Part shown: piece after piece, positions 16,618-23,409 of the stretch
How positions within the stretch are numbered: the stretch's first letter is position 1
Layout of the letters: the number at the start of each line of letters is the position of its first letter
DNA from: an uncultured Clostridium sp.
Lineage (GTDB): Bacteria > Bacillota > Clostridia > TANB77 > CAG-508
Length of the DNA: 41,101 nt
Assembly (NCBI GenBank): GCA_947574235.1
Contig: CANPIU010000002.1
Span: 68,021 to 109,121 of the forward strand
Direction of reading: 5' to 3'
The notes under the pieces: model-generated
Database searches by the model: none
What the model was told of the DNA's origin: nothing
Seen by the model: the letters and a program-made list of their open reading frames with translations, nothing else
Program-made: the position numbers and the translations under genes

Positions 16618-16650
16618 AGAGGAACTACTTGACAGTAGTTCCTCCTTTAT
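16618..16650. terminator. Bidirectional terminator between convergent genes
   Basis: AGAGGAACTACT pairs with AGTAGTTCCTC around TGAC, with A-rich and T-rich flanks on both sides. It serves both the Spo0A-like gene and the XRE gene ending at 16625. Confidence 0.88.
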
Positions 16651-17044
16651 CTTTACTATATTTTCTTTTTATTGGCTCGAGATTTGGAAAAACAGCTAAT
16701 ATAATGTCTTTCAATACTTTTATTTCTTCATTATTGCATCTTTCTATAATCTCCAATAGTATCTCTTTATCCGTATTTTCCTTTTCAACATTTCTGTTTT
16801 CTCCATATAATATGTAATTAGGATCTTCTTTCAATATTTTACAAATTTGATGCAATGTATGTATGCTACAACTTTTATCACCTTTTTCCAAACTCAATAC
16901 ATAATTTTCTGTTCTATTTATCATTTCTGAAAACTTTTCTCTTGTTATTCCTATTGCCTCTCTAGATTTTCTTATTCTAATTCCAAATCCTTTCCAGTCT
17001 TTATATTCATTTCTATCAATTCTGCTCAATTCATTTGCCTCCAA
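16625..17044 (-). CDS. XRE-family transcription regulator
   Basis: A 139-residue protein. The HTH_3 domain is at about 19-80 (FGIRIRKSREAIGITREKFS, then NRTENYVLSLEKGDKS). The C-terminal helical part (about 88-125) probably mediates dimerisation. It is transcribed alone and converges with the Spo0A-like gene. A palindrome in its promoter region (17084-17104) suggests autoregulation. Confidence 0.85.
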   Translation of the reverse strand: MEANELSRIDRNEYKDWKGFGIRIRKSREAIGITREKFSEMINRTENYVLSLEKGDKSCSIHTLHQICKILKEDPNYILYGENRNVEKENTDKEILLEIIERCNNEEIKVLKDIILAVFPNLEPIKRKYSKDKGGTTVK

Positions 17045-17083
17045 TATTATTAATATTACTTATATTTAATATTATAATATTTT

Positions 17084-17104
17084 GATTGACAAAATTTTAC
17101 AATC
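17084..17104. promoter_or_regulatory. Candidate operator palindrome
   Basis: GATTGACAAAATTTTACAATC is a 21-base palindrome matching at 8 of 10 paired positions. It lies about 40 bases upstream of the XRE gene start and next to TATAAT-like sequence, a typical place for an XRE self-repression site. Confidence 0.5.
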
Positions 17105-17145
17105 CAATAATAATTTTTATCGTTATTATTAGTAACTAAGCAACA

Positions 17146-17183
17146 AATAAAAAATGATTACTTTCGTAATTACTACTTTTTTC
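17146..17183 (-). terminator. Terminator of the AbrB-like operon
   Basis: On the minus strand GTAATTAC, a GAAA tetraloop and GTAATCA are followed by TTTTTTATT, directly after the stop at 17189. Confidence 0.8.
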
Positions 17184-17188
17184 TTATT

Positions 17189-17608
17189 TTATTCTTGTAT
17201 TGTTACCTTAATGTCCTCTAATATATCTCTTTCAAAACTTTCTATTTGTTTTTTTATTCTACTATCTACTGATAATTTTTTCAATATATAATATTTTTCA
17301 ACATTCCATATTTCTACATAATCTCCACTTTTCCATTCTAGATTATCTCTTATTTCCTTATTTATAACTGCCCTTCCTAATTCATCAATCCTCTTTTTTG
17401 ATTTTGCCTGTTCTTCTAAAAGTTCTACTATTGCATAATCACCTAACTGGTAAACAGTTAGTTTGGTTTTTCCTTCTTCAATTTTTCCTTTTCTGTATTC
17501 AATCGGCAAAACTATTCTGCCTAGTTCATCAACCCTTCTTAAAATCCCTCCAAAATTTATACTGTTTATTACTCTTTCAATTTTTTTTAATTTTTCTATT
17601 TCATTCAT
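17189..17608 (-). CDS. Double AbrB/SpoVT-domain regulator
   Basis: A 139-residue protein with two swapped-hairpin DNA-binding modules in tandem. Residues 18-60 (GGILRRVDELGRIVLPIEYR) closely follow AbrB. Residues 70-115 (KKRIDELGRAVINKEIRDNL) are a second, weaker copy. AbrB and SpoVT are transition-state and sporulation regulators and normally carry one such domain, so a one-chain pseudo-dimer is unusual. The start overlaps the YcxB-like gene by 8 bases, so translation is coupled. Confidence 0.85.
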   Translation of the reverse strand: MNEIEKLKKIERVINSINFGGILRRVDELGRIVLPIEYRKGKIEEGKTKLTVYQLGDYAIVELLEEQAKSKKRIDELGRAVINKEIRDNLEWKSGDYVEIWNVEKYYILKKLSVDSRIKKQIESFERDILEDIKVTIQE

Positions 17609-18074
17609 TTGTTTTTTTCTCCTTTGTAATATAATTTGTCTTTATTAGTTTTTCTAGTTCTTCTTTTGTTCCATATGTAAAACCACATTTGGAAACAATC
17701 AAAATTGTATTTGCTATAACTATATAATAATATTTTTTAGTAATTATAATTTTTTCAATATCTACATATTGAATTTTGAGGCTTTCTTTTTTGTCATATA
17801 CATAAAAATAATTATCTAAAAACTCATAATTTAATAACTTTGGATAAGTTATATTGAAATTGTTTCCAATTAAAGCGTCTCTAATTCCCAGTAGACTCAT
17901 AAATATAAAAAATATCTTCTCTATGATGCAGAAATCCAAAATTATTGTCGAAATAATTATAAATATACATATCCCAAATTTAAAAAGAATACTATGTAAA
18001 TGCTTAAATAATATTATAATTCTAAAATTTGTTTTTGTAATCTCTGTTTCGTTTCTTAATAACATTTTTTTCAT
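17601..18074 (-). CDS. YcxB-like membrane protein
   Basis: A 157-residue protein with two adjacent transmembrane helices at about 30-70 (FGICIFIIISTIILDFCIIE and FFIFMSLLGIRD). The cytoplasmic C-terminal domain contains IEKIIITKKYYYIVIANTIL and ends GFTYGTKEELEKLI, the YcxB-like pattern. It is co-transcribed with the double AbrB protein and may sequester or sense for it (inference from the overlap only). Confidence 0.65.
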   Translation of the reverse strand: MKKMLLRNETEITKTNFRIIILFKHLHSILFKFGICIFIIISTIILDFCIIEKIFFIFMSLLGIRDALIGNNFNITYPKLLNYEFLDNYFYVYDKKESLKIQYVDIEKIIITKKYYYIVIANTILIVSKCGFTYGTKEELEKLIKTNYITKEKKTNE

Positions 18075-18243
18075 CCATTCTTGTTAAATTTATTCTTATT
18101 TTTCATGCATGGTTACTTAAAATTTGACTATTCGTTACTATTGCTAAGGTATTGTCCGTCCCAACGAAAAACTTCTTCCTCTGTATTTTATTCTATGTAT
18201 AAAAATGATAATATTTGTTATATTAATAAAAGAGGAGAGTTTT

Positions 18244-18588
18244 ATGTCTCAGTTGACTGACGAAGAATTAAGAAAAGTACTAGGTAAAAATTTAAAATTA
18301 GCAAGGCAAACTGTTTCCCTAACACAAGATAGCTTAGCTGAAATATCTGGCATTTCACTAAATTTTCTCAAAGAAATAGAAGGTTGTAGATCAGGTGTTA
18401 GTTTAGTAACATTAGTTAATATTTGTCGCTCTTTAGGAATTACTCCAAACGCACTTCTAAAAGATTTCTTTATAGATTCTTCTAATGATGTGGAAAATCT
18501 AGTACAAGAAATCAGCCTTTTAAATGAATATCAAAAAGATGCAATCTATTCTCTCGTAAATTTCTTTAAAAATAATGATATGCCTTAA
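18244..18588 (+). CDS. XRE-family transcription regulator
   Basis: A 114-residue protein with an HTH_3 domain at about 10-70 (LGKNLKLARQTVSLTQDSLA, EISGISLNFLKEIEGCRSGV). Start ATG 18244 follows GAGGAG at the right distance; the in-frame Met at 18205 has no ribosome site. Probably a lysogeny-type repressor of the element. Confidence 0.88.
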   Translation: MSQLTDEELRKVLGKNLKLARQTVSLTQDSLAEISGISLNFLKEIEGCRSGVSLVTLVNICRSLGITPNALLKDFFIDSSNDVENLVQEISLLNEYQKDAIYSLVNFFKNNDMP

Positions 18589-18594
18589 TATATA

Positions 18595-18619
18595 ACAAAT
18601 CTTTTTGATTTGTTTTTTT
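18595..18619 (+). terminator. Terminator after the XRE gene
   Basis: ACAAATC, a TTTTT loop, GATTTGT, then a T-run. Confidence 0.85.
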
Positions 18620-18819
18620 ATATTATTCTTCTTTGCCTCCCTTCTTTTTAGTTTCTTATTTTCTACTATAATTAAATTTCCATTTATTCCTACATTTTTT
18701 ATATTGTAGCATAATTTTTATATGAATTCAATATTTTGTTCATTTCTTTTCTTGTTTCGTTTATTTAATCTCCTTCAAAATTTATTTCTATTCTGCTATT
18801 TTTTATAAAAGGAGGATTT

Positions 18820-19158
18820 ATGAAAAGCAATAATTATAAAATAAAAATTGGAAAAAAACTACAAAACGCAAGAAAGTCCTGTGGTTTAACACAAGAACAA
18901 GTGGCTGAAAAAATAAACTGTGCTAGCCGTTATCTTGGACAACTTGAAACAGACAAAAGCAATGGAAGTATTCCTGTTATCCTTAAACTTTGCTCTTTAT
19001 ATAATATTACTTTAGATTATTTGTATTCTGATTATATTGAAGTAACTAATTCACAAGATTTATCAAAAATTGTTGGATATTTCAAATTAAATGATACAAA
19101 CAAAGCTATCATAGAAAATAATATAAACTTATTGAATAAATTACAAAATGAAAAATAG
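18820..19158 (+). CDS. XRE-family transcription regulator
   Basis: A 112-residue protein with an HTH at about 7-65 (IGKKLQNARKSCGLTQEQVA, EKINCASRYLGQLETDKSNG). The C-terminal helix ends LLNKLQNEK. AAAGGAGG is 5 bases before ATG 18820. The roughly 230-base gap before it is AT-rich with no clear structure except the terminator at 18595-18619. Confidence 0.88.
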   Translation: MKSNNYKIKIGKKLQNARKSCGLTQEQVAEKINCASRYLGQLETDKSNGSIPVILKLCSLYNITLDYLYSDYIEVTNSQDLSKIVGYFKLNDTNKAIIENNINLLNKLQNEK

Positions 19159-19218
19159 ATTGAATTTGTAATGAACTCTTAAAATTCCAAAGAAAAAATG
19201 TTGTATTATTCTATACAA

Positions 19219-19249
19219 GGAACTACTTATACATGGCAAAAGTAGTTCC
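19219..19249. terminator. Hairpin between convergent genes, same stem as at 16618
   Basis: GGAACTACTT pairs perfectly with AAGTAGTTCC around an 11-base loop. The stem sequence is shared with the terminator at 16618-16650. The T-runs are weak, so it may be a dispersed repeat as much as a terminator. Confidence 0.6.
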
Positions 19250-19257
19250 ATTGAATT

Positions 19258-19608
19258 TTAGCTTTCTTTGTTCTTAATAGATTTTATAATTTCGCTTTCT
19301 TCATTAAATATAATATTAAGTGCATCATTGATTCCTGCCATATAGTACTTTTTACATTGATATACATTCATTGTATCCCTATTATCTAATAATATATCTA
19401 AATTATTCATTATCATTTCTTTGTCTTTTTCACTAACATTTGCTAATGCTTTTATTTGATTATTTAGGTCGACCTGTTTTATTGTTTTGAAATCACTTTC
19501 TCTAATTACATTTTCTTCTGTGGTCACTTCTATTTCTTCAAATCTCAAGTGAAATAACATTTCTAATATATCATTATCTTGCTTTGTTTTCAATAATTTA
19601 TTTTTCAT
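19258..19608 (-). CDS. Hypothetical protein (116 aa) coupled to a receiver protein
   Basis: A soluble, helical protein with a C-terminal segment QCKKYYMAGINDALNIIFNE. No confident family. The start lies 11 bases inside the end of the receiver gene, so the two are translated together and probably work together. Confidence 0.6.
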   Translation of the reverse strand: MKNKLLKTKQDNDILEMLFHLRFEEIEVTTEENVIRESDFKTIKQVDLNNQIKALANVSEKDKEMIMNNLDILLDNRDTMNVYQCKKYYMAGINDALNIIFNEESEIIKSIKNKES

Positions 19609-19993
19609 TTTTCACCTCACTATTTTTGATTTTTCTTAATTCTTTTATGATATCATCTTCATTAAATCCTATGCCTTTTTGAATATAGCCTGCTATTTCT
19701 AATCCATCTTTTATTACAGTTGTCTTTGAGTCCGATGAAATGACTAAAAATTTAGGAGAATTATTTTTACCAAAATAACTTTTAATGATATCTAATCCTG
19801 TATATTCATGATTTCTTACTAGATCTGTTATTACTATTTCTGGTTTTAACTTTTCTATCATTTCGATTTCCTTTTCATTTGTATTAGCAATTCCTAGTAT
19901 TTCAATGTCACTATATTTTTTCAAAAAACTTTGAATTTGTTTGCATAAAAATACATTGTCATCTGCTATTATGATTTTGATTTTCTCATTCAT
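19598..19993 (-). CDS. Stand-alone response-regulator receiver domain
   Basis: A 131-residue CheY-like protein without an output domain. Acidic pocket D11/D12 (IIIADDN), phosphoacceptor D57 (IVITDLV), the switch Ser in FLVISSDS and K106 (GYIQKG) are all present, so it should accept phosphate. The IADDN start and overall pattern are closest to Spo0A-type receivers. The element thus has an intact receiver here and a Spo0A output domain with a degenerate receiver at 15891, possibly acting in one pathway or as a phosphate sink for the host phosphorelay (inference). Confidence 0.85.
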   Translation of the reverse strand: MNEKIKIIIADDNVFLCKQIQSFLKKYSDIEILGIANTNEKEIEMIEKLKPEIVITDLVRNHEYTGLDIIKSYFGKNNSPKFLVISSDSKTTVIKDGLEIAGYIQKGIGFNEDDIIKELRKIKNSEVKNEK

Positions 19994-20104
19994 ATTAATT
20001 GTACCTCCATTAATTCCCTATATTATAATAGACTATATTTATAGCCCATTATAGCAAAAAAAATTGATAAAGTATATTCAATATTTTTAGAAAGGATATT
20101 TGCC

Positions 20105-20365
20105 ATGCAACTCAATGATGCTATAAAACTTAGAATTGACTATTTTTTAAATAAAAAAGGCTTATCTTCTTTGTGGGATTTATACAAAACAAGTGGTGTG
20201 CCTAAATCAACTATTAATGCCATTTTTGGAACAGAAAAAAATAAATTGCCACGCCTGCCTACTTTACTTCATTTATGTGAAGGCCTTGATACTAATCTCA
20301 TGGAATTTTTCAATGATCCTATATTTATCGATGTTGAAGATGCTTCAGAAGATAAAGAAATATAA
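20105..20365 (+). CDS. Small XRE/Cro-type regulator
   Basis: An 86-residue protein, nearly all one HTH domain (LRIDYFLNKKGLSSLWDLYK, TSGVPKSTINAIFGTEKNKL, LHLCEGLDTNLMEFF). Acidic C-terminus. Divergent from the receiver gene. An AAAGGA site precedes ATG 20105. Confidence 0.8.
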   Translation: MQLNDAIKLRIDYFLNKKGLSSLWDLYKTSGVPKSTINAIFGTEKNKLPRLPTLLHLCEGLDTNLMEFFNDPIFIDVEDASEDKEI

Positions 20366-20369
20366 ACAA

Positions 20370-20402
20370 TAGAAAGGTGTTTTCTCATCTTTTTATTTTT
20401 TA
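20370..20402 (+). terminator. Weak terminator after the Cro-type gene
   Basis: AAAGGTG pairs with CATCTTT (one G-T pair), then TTATTTTTT. Confidence 0.55.
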
Positions 20403-20415
20403 ATTCCGTCTTACC

Positions 20416-20444
20416 TTGAATTGTACCATATACTTAATGATAAA
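20416..20444 (+). promoter_or_regulatory. Promoter of the XRE gene at 20481
   Basis: TTGAAT (20416-20421), 17 bases, GATAAA (20439-20444). It overlaps the upstream in-frame Met at 20421 and so supports the TTG start at 20481. Confidence 0.65.
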
Positions 20445-20480
20445 ATCAAGCATATATCAAAATTATGGGAGGATTTTACT

Positions 20481-20762
20481 TTGAACTCTAGAAAACGCAA
20501 ATATATGGATATTTTAAATGGAAATTTAAATATAGTTGGAATTAATATAAAAAATGCTCGACAAAAAAACAAACTATCTAGACAACAACTATCAACCAAT
20601 CTATTGTTACTTGGTATTGATATTGCTGATCAATCTATCTATGATATTGAAATGGGAACTCGCACGGTAGTTGATTATGAATTATGTGCTATTGCAAAAA
20701 TACTTAATACGTCTACTGACATATTGTTAAAAGACTTTCGTGAACAATTAGATAAAATTTAA
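20481..20762 (+). CDS. XRE-family regulator with TTG start
   Basis: A 93-residue protein with an HTH (INIKNARQKNKLSRQQLSTN, ADQSIYDIEMGTRTVVDYEL). TTG 20481 is chosen because GGGAGG lies 8 bases upstream and the promoter excludes the earlier Met. It is the last rightward gene before the leftward transfer operon. Confidence 0.8.
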   Translation: MNSRKRKYMDILNGNLNIVGINIKNARQKNKLSRQQLSTNLLLLGIDIADQSIYDIEMGTRTVVDYELCAIAKILNTSTDILLKDFREQLDKI

Positions 20763-20806
20763 AAGACTAGATTTCTTATTTTAATTAATATTATCTAGTC
20801 TTTTTA
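20761..20806 (+). terminator. Terminator after the XRE gene
   Basis: AAAAGACTAGAT pairs with ATCTAGTCTTTT, with T-rich 3' flank. Confidence 0.88.
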
Positions 20807-21174
20807 TTTGAACCCTTGAAATTTTTGAGCAGAAAAAGGATGTATTATCCCCATTGTTTCGAAATAATACATCATAATTGAACCCCCTCATTCCTTCGCT
20901 TTCAATAAGATAGTCTAGTATGTAAATTTAATTAATCTACTGCAGGTGCTATTTAAAAAAATCTTGTGCATCCTTGCCCACACTTTTTACACCTACATAT
21001 CCTCTTACAAGTTTTGCCTCCTGAAACTCTTTATTTTATTGTGAGTATATGTTACAAAATCTCACTTACGCATTTTGTATAAATAGACTGTTTATACTTA
21101 TACGAATGAACTTTATAGCATCGGCTCATAACACCTGTCACTTTTAGCGAGTTTATGGCATCTCTCGTTGCACG
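20807..21174. other. Gene-free region with several inverted repeats (candidate oriT or control region)
   Basis: About 370 bases with no plausible ORF and a more even base composition than its surroundings. It holds a perfect 10-base inverted repeat GATGTATTAT/ATAATACATC (20839-20873, 15-base loop), a perfect GTATAAA/TTTATAC repeat (21077-21097), a GTGAG/CTCAC pair near 21040-21065, and CGAG/CTCG pairs near 21148-21168. It lies between the regulatory island and the end of the transfer operon. An oriT or a small RNA is possible; no relaxase is in view to support oriT. Confidence 0.4.
20839..20873. repeat. Perfect 10-base inverted repeat
   Basis: GATGTATTAT and ATAATACATC flank a 15-base loop without a T-run, so it is not a simple terminator. 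Confidence 0.6.
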
Positions 21175-21216
21175 AAAAAAAGCATCCGTATTTTTAAATT
21201 TACGAATGCTTTTTAT
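21175..21216 (-). terminator. Terminator of the transfer operon
   Basis: On the minus strand AAAAAGCATTCGTAAA pairs with a near-complementary arm ending TACGGATGCTTTTT, followed by seven T. It lies directly after the last leftward gene (stop at 21235). Confidence 0.88.
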
Positions 21217-21234
21217 TTGTGTCTTGTTATTTAA

Positions 21235-21873
21235 TTATTCAAACTCTTCCTCTGATTCCATAGCTTTCTTTGTTGTTTGATCTAACTGCTTCACTATTTT
21301 CAAGAGTTCTTCTCCCAACTCTTTGCTATTTTTATGTGTAACATACACACTAATATTTTCTATGTATTTATCTACAAATCCAGTCTGTATGATACTTTTC
21401 TTTAGGAAATTAGACATTTTATTTTTTGTTTCTTCACTAACTTTCCTTTTACCAGTAAAATCATTAATTAATATTCTAGTAGATACATACCCTTGTTCAA
21501 AAGCACATTTTTGTAAATAGTCAACAAATTCTGTTAATATAATAGCTTGATATGTAGGACTATCTGTAATTTCATTATATGTTATACTTTCTTTATCATC
21601 GTAATAAAATGGACAAAAATCAGTATAAAATACCATATCCACATTTAGTTCTTTATCTATTTCTACATCTGCTATTCTTTCATCTTTATATAATAATTGT
21701 AATATTTCATGTTTATAATTTGATAATTTTAAATCGTTATTATTATAGTCAGTTAGGCTAACTGTATTATGAAATGATTGACTATTTCTAATTCCATCTT
21801 CCACAATTTTATTAGTGTAAAATTTTAGCATTTCATCTTTTGTCATTTGTATTGTAAATTCTTTATTTTGCAT
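21235..21873 (-). CDS. Hypothetical protein (212 aa) with acidic EEEFE tail
   Basis: A soluble protein of no recognised family, last gene of the transfer operon. It has a mixed alpha/beta middle (DVEIDKELNVDMVFYTDFCP; TRILINDFTGKRKVSEETKN) and ends MESEEEFE. The tail matches the coupling module seen at three other gene ends in this operon, but the TTG inside it opens only a 3-codon frame here, so no downstream gene follows. Confidence 0.65.
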   Translation of the reverse strand: MQNKEFTIQMTKDEMLKFYTNKIVEDGIRNSQSFHNTVSLTDYNNNDLKLSNYKHEILQLLYKDERIADVEIDKELNVDMVFYTDFCPFYYDDKESITYNEITDSPTYQAIILTEFVDYLQKCAFEQGYVSTRILINDFTGKRKVSEETKNKMSNFLKKSIIQTGFVDKYIENISVYVTHKNSKELGEELLKIVKQLDQTTKKAMESEEEFE

Positions 21874-21898
21874 ATTTTCCCCTTTCTAAAACAGAACT

Positions 21899-22621
21899 CT
21901 ATTCCATCTCTTCTCCTTGTTGCTTTTCATTTTCTAGATTATATAATTTTTCTTGGGTCTTAAAATCCTTAATAAAATAATTTGCAAATTTCTGTACATA
22001 TTTTAAGCTTTCTTTTAGAGTTTTTGAATCTTTCTCTATTCCCCACTTACAAATATCTTTTACATTATAATTTCTTGTATTAATATTTAGCTTTTTAGCA
22101 ACTGCAAATACTGTAGCATTTATTTCTGCTTGTGTTTGGCTAGCATATAAATCCACACTATACATGGTAACATTATTGCTAGGTCGACTATTATTACTTA
22201 TATCTGTGATGATATTTTCCAAATTTAACATTAAATTATTGGGTTCAAATATTAATCCTCTTCTTGAACACATTCCCTTTAACATCGTTTCAATATAATC
22301 CTTTGAAAATGTTTTTTCTTGTTTTTTTATTGCATCAGTTTGACTTATATCATATACTTCATCTATTTTGAATTTTACATCATTTTCTACTTTTATTCTT
22401 TTGATTATTTTTAAAGGTTTTTCTTCATCTTTTACATGATATTTATATTTTTCCATTTTCTCTTTATCAGCTACAAAGCTAACATTATCTCTTTGATTTC
22501 TCAATAATAAAATATTACTGTAACTGGTATTATACATTTTAGAAAGTGTTACTAAAAAACTTTTCATTTTTTCTTGACTTTCAAAAGTTTCTTTTGCTAA
22601 ATTATCTGTGCTGTCTAGCAA
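21899..22621 (-). CDS. ArdC-like protein lacking the metalloprotease HExxH
   Basis: A 240-residue protein. The N-terminal part (about 20-95) resembles the ArdC ssDNA-binding domain: TLSKMYNTSYSNILLLRNQR, then VSFVADKEKM, a Val-Lys-x-Glu-Glu-Lys-Pro segment and VYDISQT. The C-terminal part resembles the end of the linked metallopeptidase domain (QAEINATVFAVAKKLNINTR, LKESLKYVQKFANYFI), but no HExxH motif is present, so it is probably not a protease. ArdC-type proteins protect incoming conjugative DNA. Start TTG 22621 follows GAGG about 11 bases upstream. Confidence 0.6.
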   Translation of the reverse strand: MLDSTDNLAKETFESQEKMKSFLVTLSKMYNTSYSNILLLRNQRDNVSFVADKEKMEKYKYHVKDEEKPLKIIKRIKVENDVKFKIDEVYDISQTDAIKKQEKTFSKDYIETMLKGMCSRRGLIFEPNNLMLNLENIITDISNNSRPSNNVTMYSVDLYASQTQAEINATVFAVAKKLNINTRNYNVKDICKWGIEKDSKTLKESLKYVQKFANYFIKDFKTQEKLYNLENEKQQGEEME

Positions 22622-22724
22622 ATTTCGTATTTCCTCGTCTATCCTTCATCATCTCCTTTTTTACAGCATATATTTTTTTATATCCAACATTTCCTTTTCT
22701 TATTGTTTTTATTGCTTTTTCCAA
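22602..22724 (-). CDS. Possible small basic protein (40 aa)
   Basis: TTG 22724 follows a GGAAGGAG site and opens a frame starting MEKAIKTIRKGNVGYKKIYA and ending RRGNTKFARQHR. It overlaps the next gene by 20 bases. Strongly basic, so it may bind nucleic acid. Good ribosome site but no known family. Confidence 0.45.
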   Translation of the reverse strand: MEKAIKTIRKGNVGYKKIYAVKKEMMKDRRGNTKFARQHR

Positions 22725-22743
22725 ATTTGTCTCCTTCCAAAAC

Positions 22744-23352
22744 TTAATCCATTTCGTCTTGTTCTTCTGTTTCGTTTTCTAATTGTTTTTTATCTTCTTT
22801 TGTCTCTAGTAGTTGGTTAACTTGTGATTCTATCATTCTTCTTAAATTACTCATAATTTCACTATTTTGATATTGTTTTGTAATTTGATGGATTTTTGCT
22901 AAATCTTGTATATGGCTTTTTGAATTAGTTCTTTCTTGTTGTTCTGTTTCTGTATTTGTATTTTCAATATATAATTTTCTTCTTTGTTCAATGTATTTAT
23001 CTTTTTCTTTTATGGTTTCTGTATATAATCCATTTTGAATGTCTATTTTATTTTGAATATTATTTTTTTCTTTTTGATATTCAGATACTTTTGCATTTAT
23101 TAAATCTACTCTTTTTAAGTCTGTTCTTAAAGATATGACTACATAAAGAAATTTTTGTAAAGGGTTCATTTTATCTGTTTTTTCTAATATACTCGTCTTT
23201 TCACTTTCTAATTTTGCAATTTCTTTTTCCTTTTCCATTTTAGAGTCTTCCATTTTCTTTTTCCTATTTTCCAACCCCATTAAATCATAGTTAATTTTTT
23301 CTATTTTAGCATCTAACTCTTCCATTTTTCTTAAATCCGTGTTTTCCTTCAT
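22744..23352 (-). CDS. Coiled-coil protein (202 aa)
   Basis: Long heptad-rich Glu/Lys helices at about 5-60 and 85-130 flank a short hydrophobic hinge (NPLQKFLYVVISLRTDLK). The C-terminus is acidic (EEQDEMD). A perfect AAGGAGG site precedes ATG 23352. Probably a structural or accessory component of the transfer machinery; no named family. Confidence 0.65.
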   Translation of the reverse strand: MKENTDLRKMEELDAKIEKINYDLMGLENRKKKMEDSKMEKEKEIAKLESEKTSILEKTDKMNPLQKFLYVVISLRTDLKRVDLINAKVSEYQKEKNNIQNKIDIQNGLYTETIKEKDKYIEQRRKLYIENTNTETEQQERTNSKSHIQDLAKIHQITKQYQNSEIMSNLRRMIESQVNQLLETKEDKKQLENETEEQDEMD

Positions 23353-23381
23353 TGTTCTACTTTCTCCTCCTTTTATAATTA

Positions 23382-23403
23382 AAGAGAGCTCCTCCTGAGC
23401 TCC
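23382..23403 (-). terminator. Short hairpin after the adhesin gene (partial attenuator)
   Basis: GGGAGCTC and GAGCTCTC pair around AGGAG, followed by TTTAATT. It may lower read-through into downstream genes after the abundant adhesin. Confidence 0.5.
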
Positions 23404-23409
23404 CTTGAC

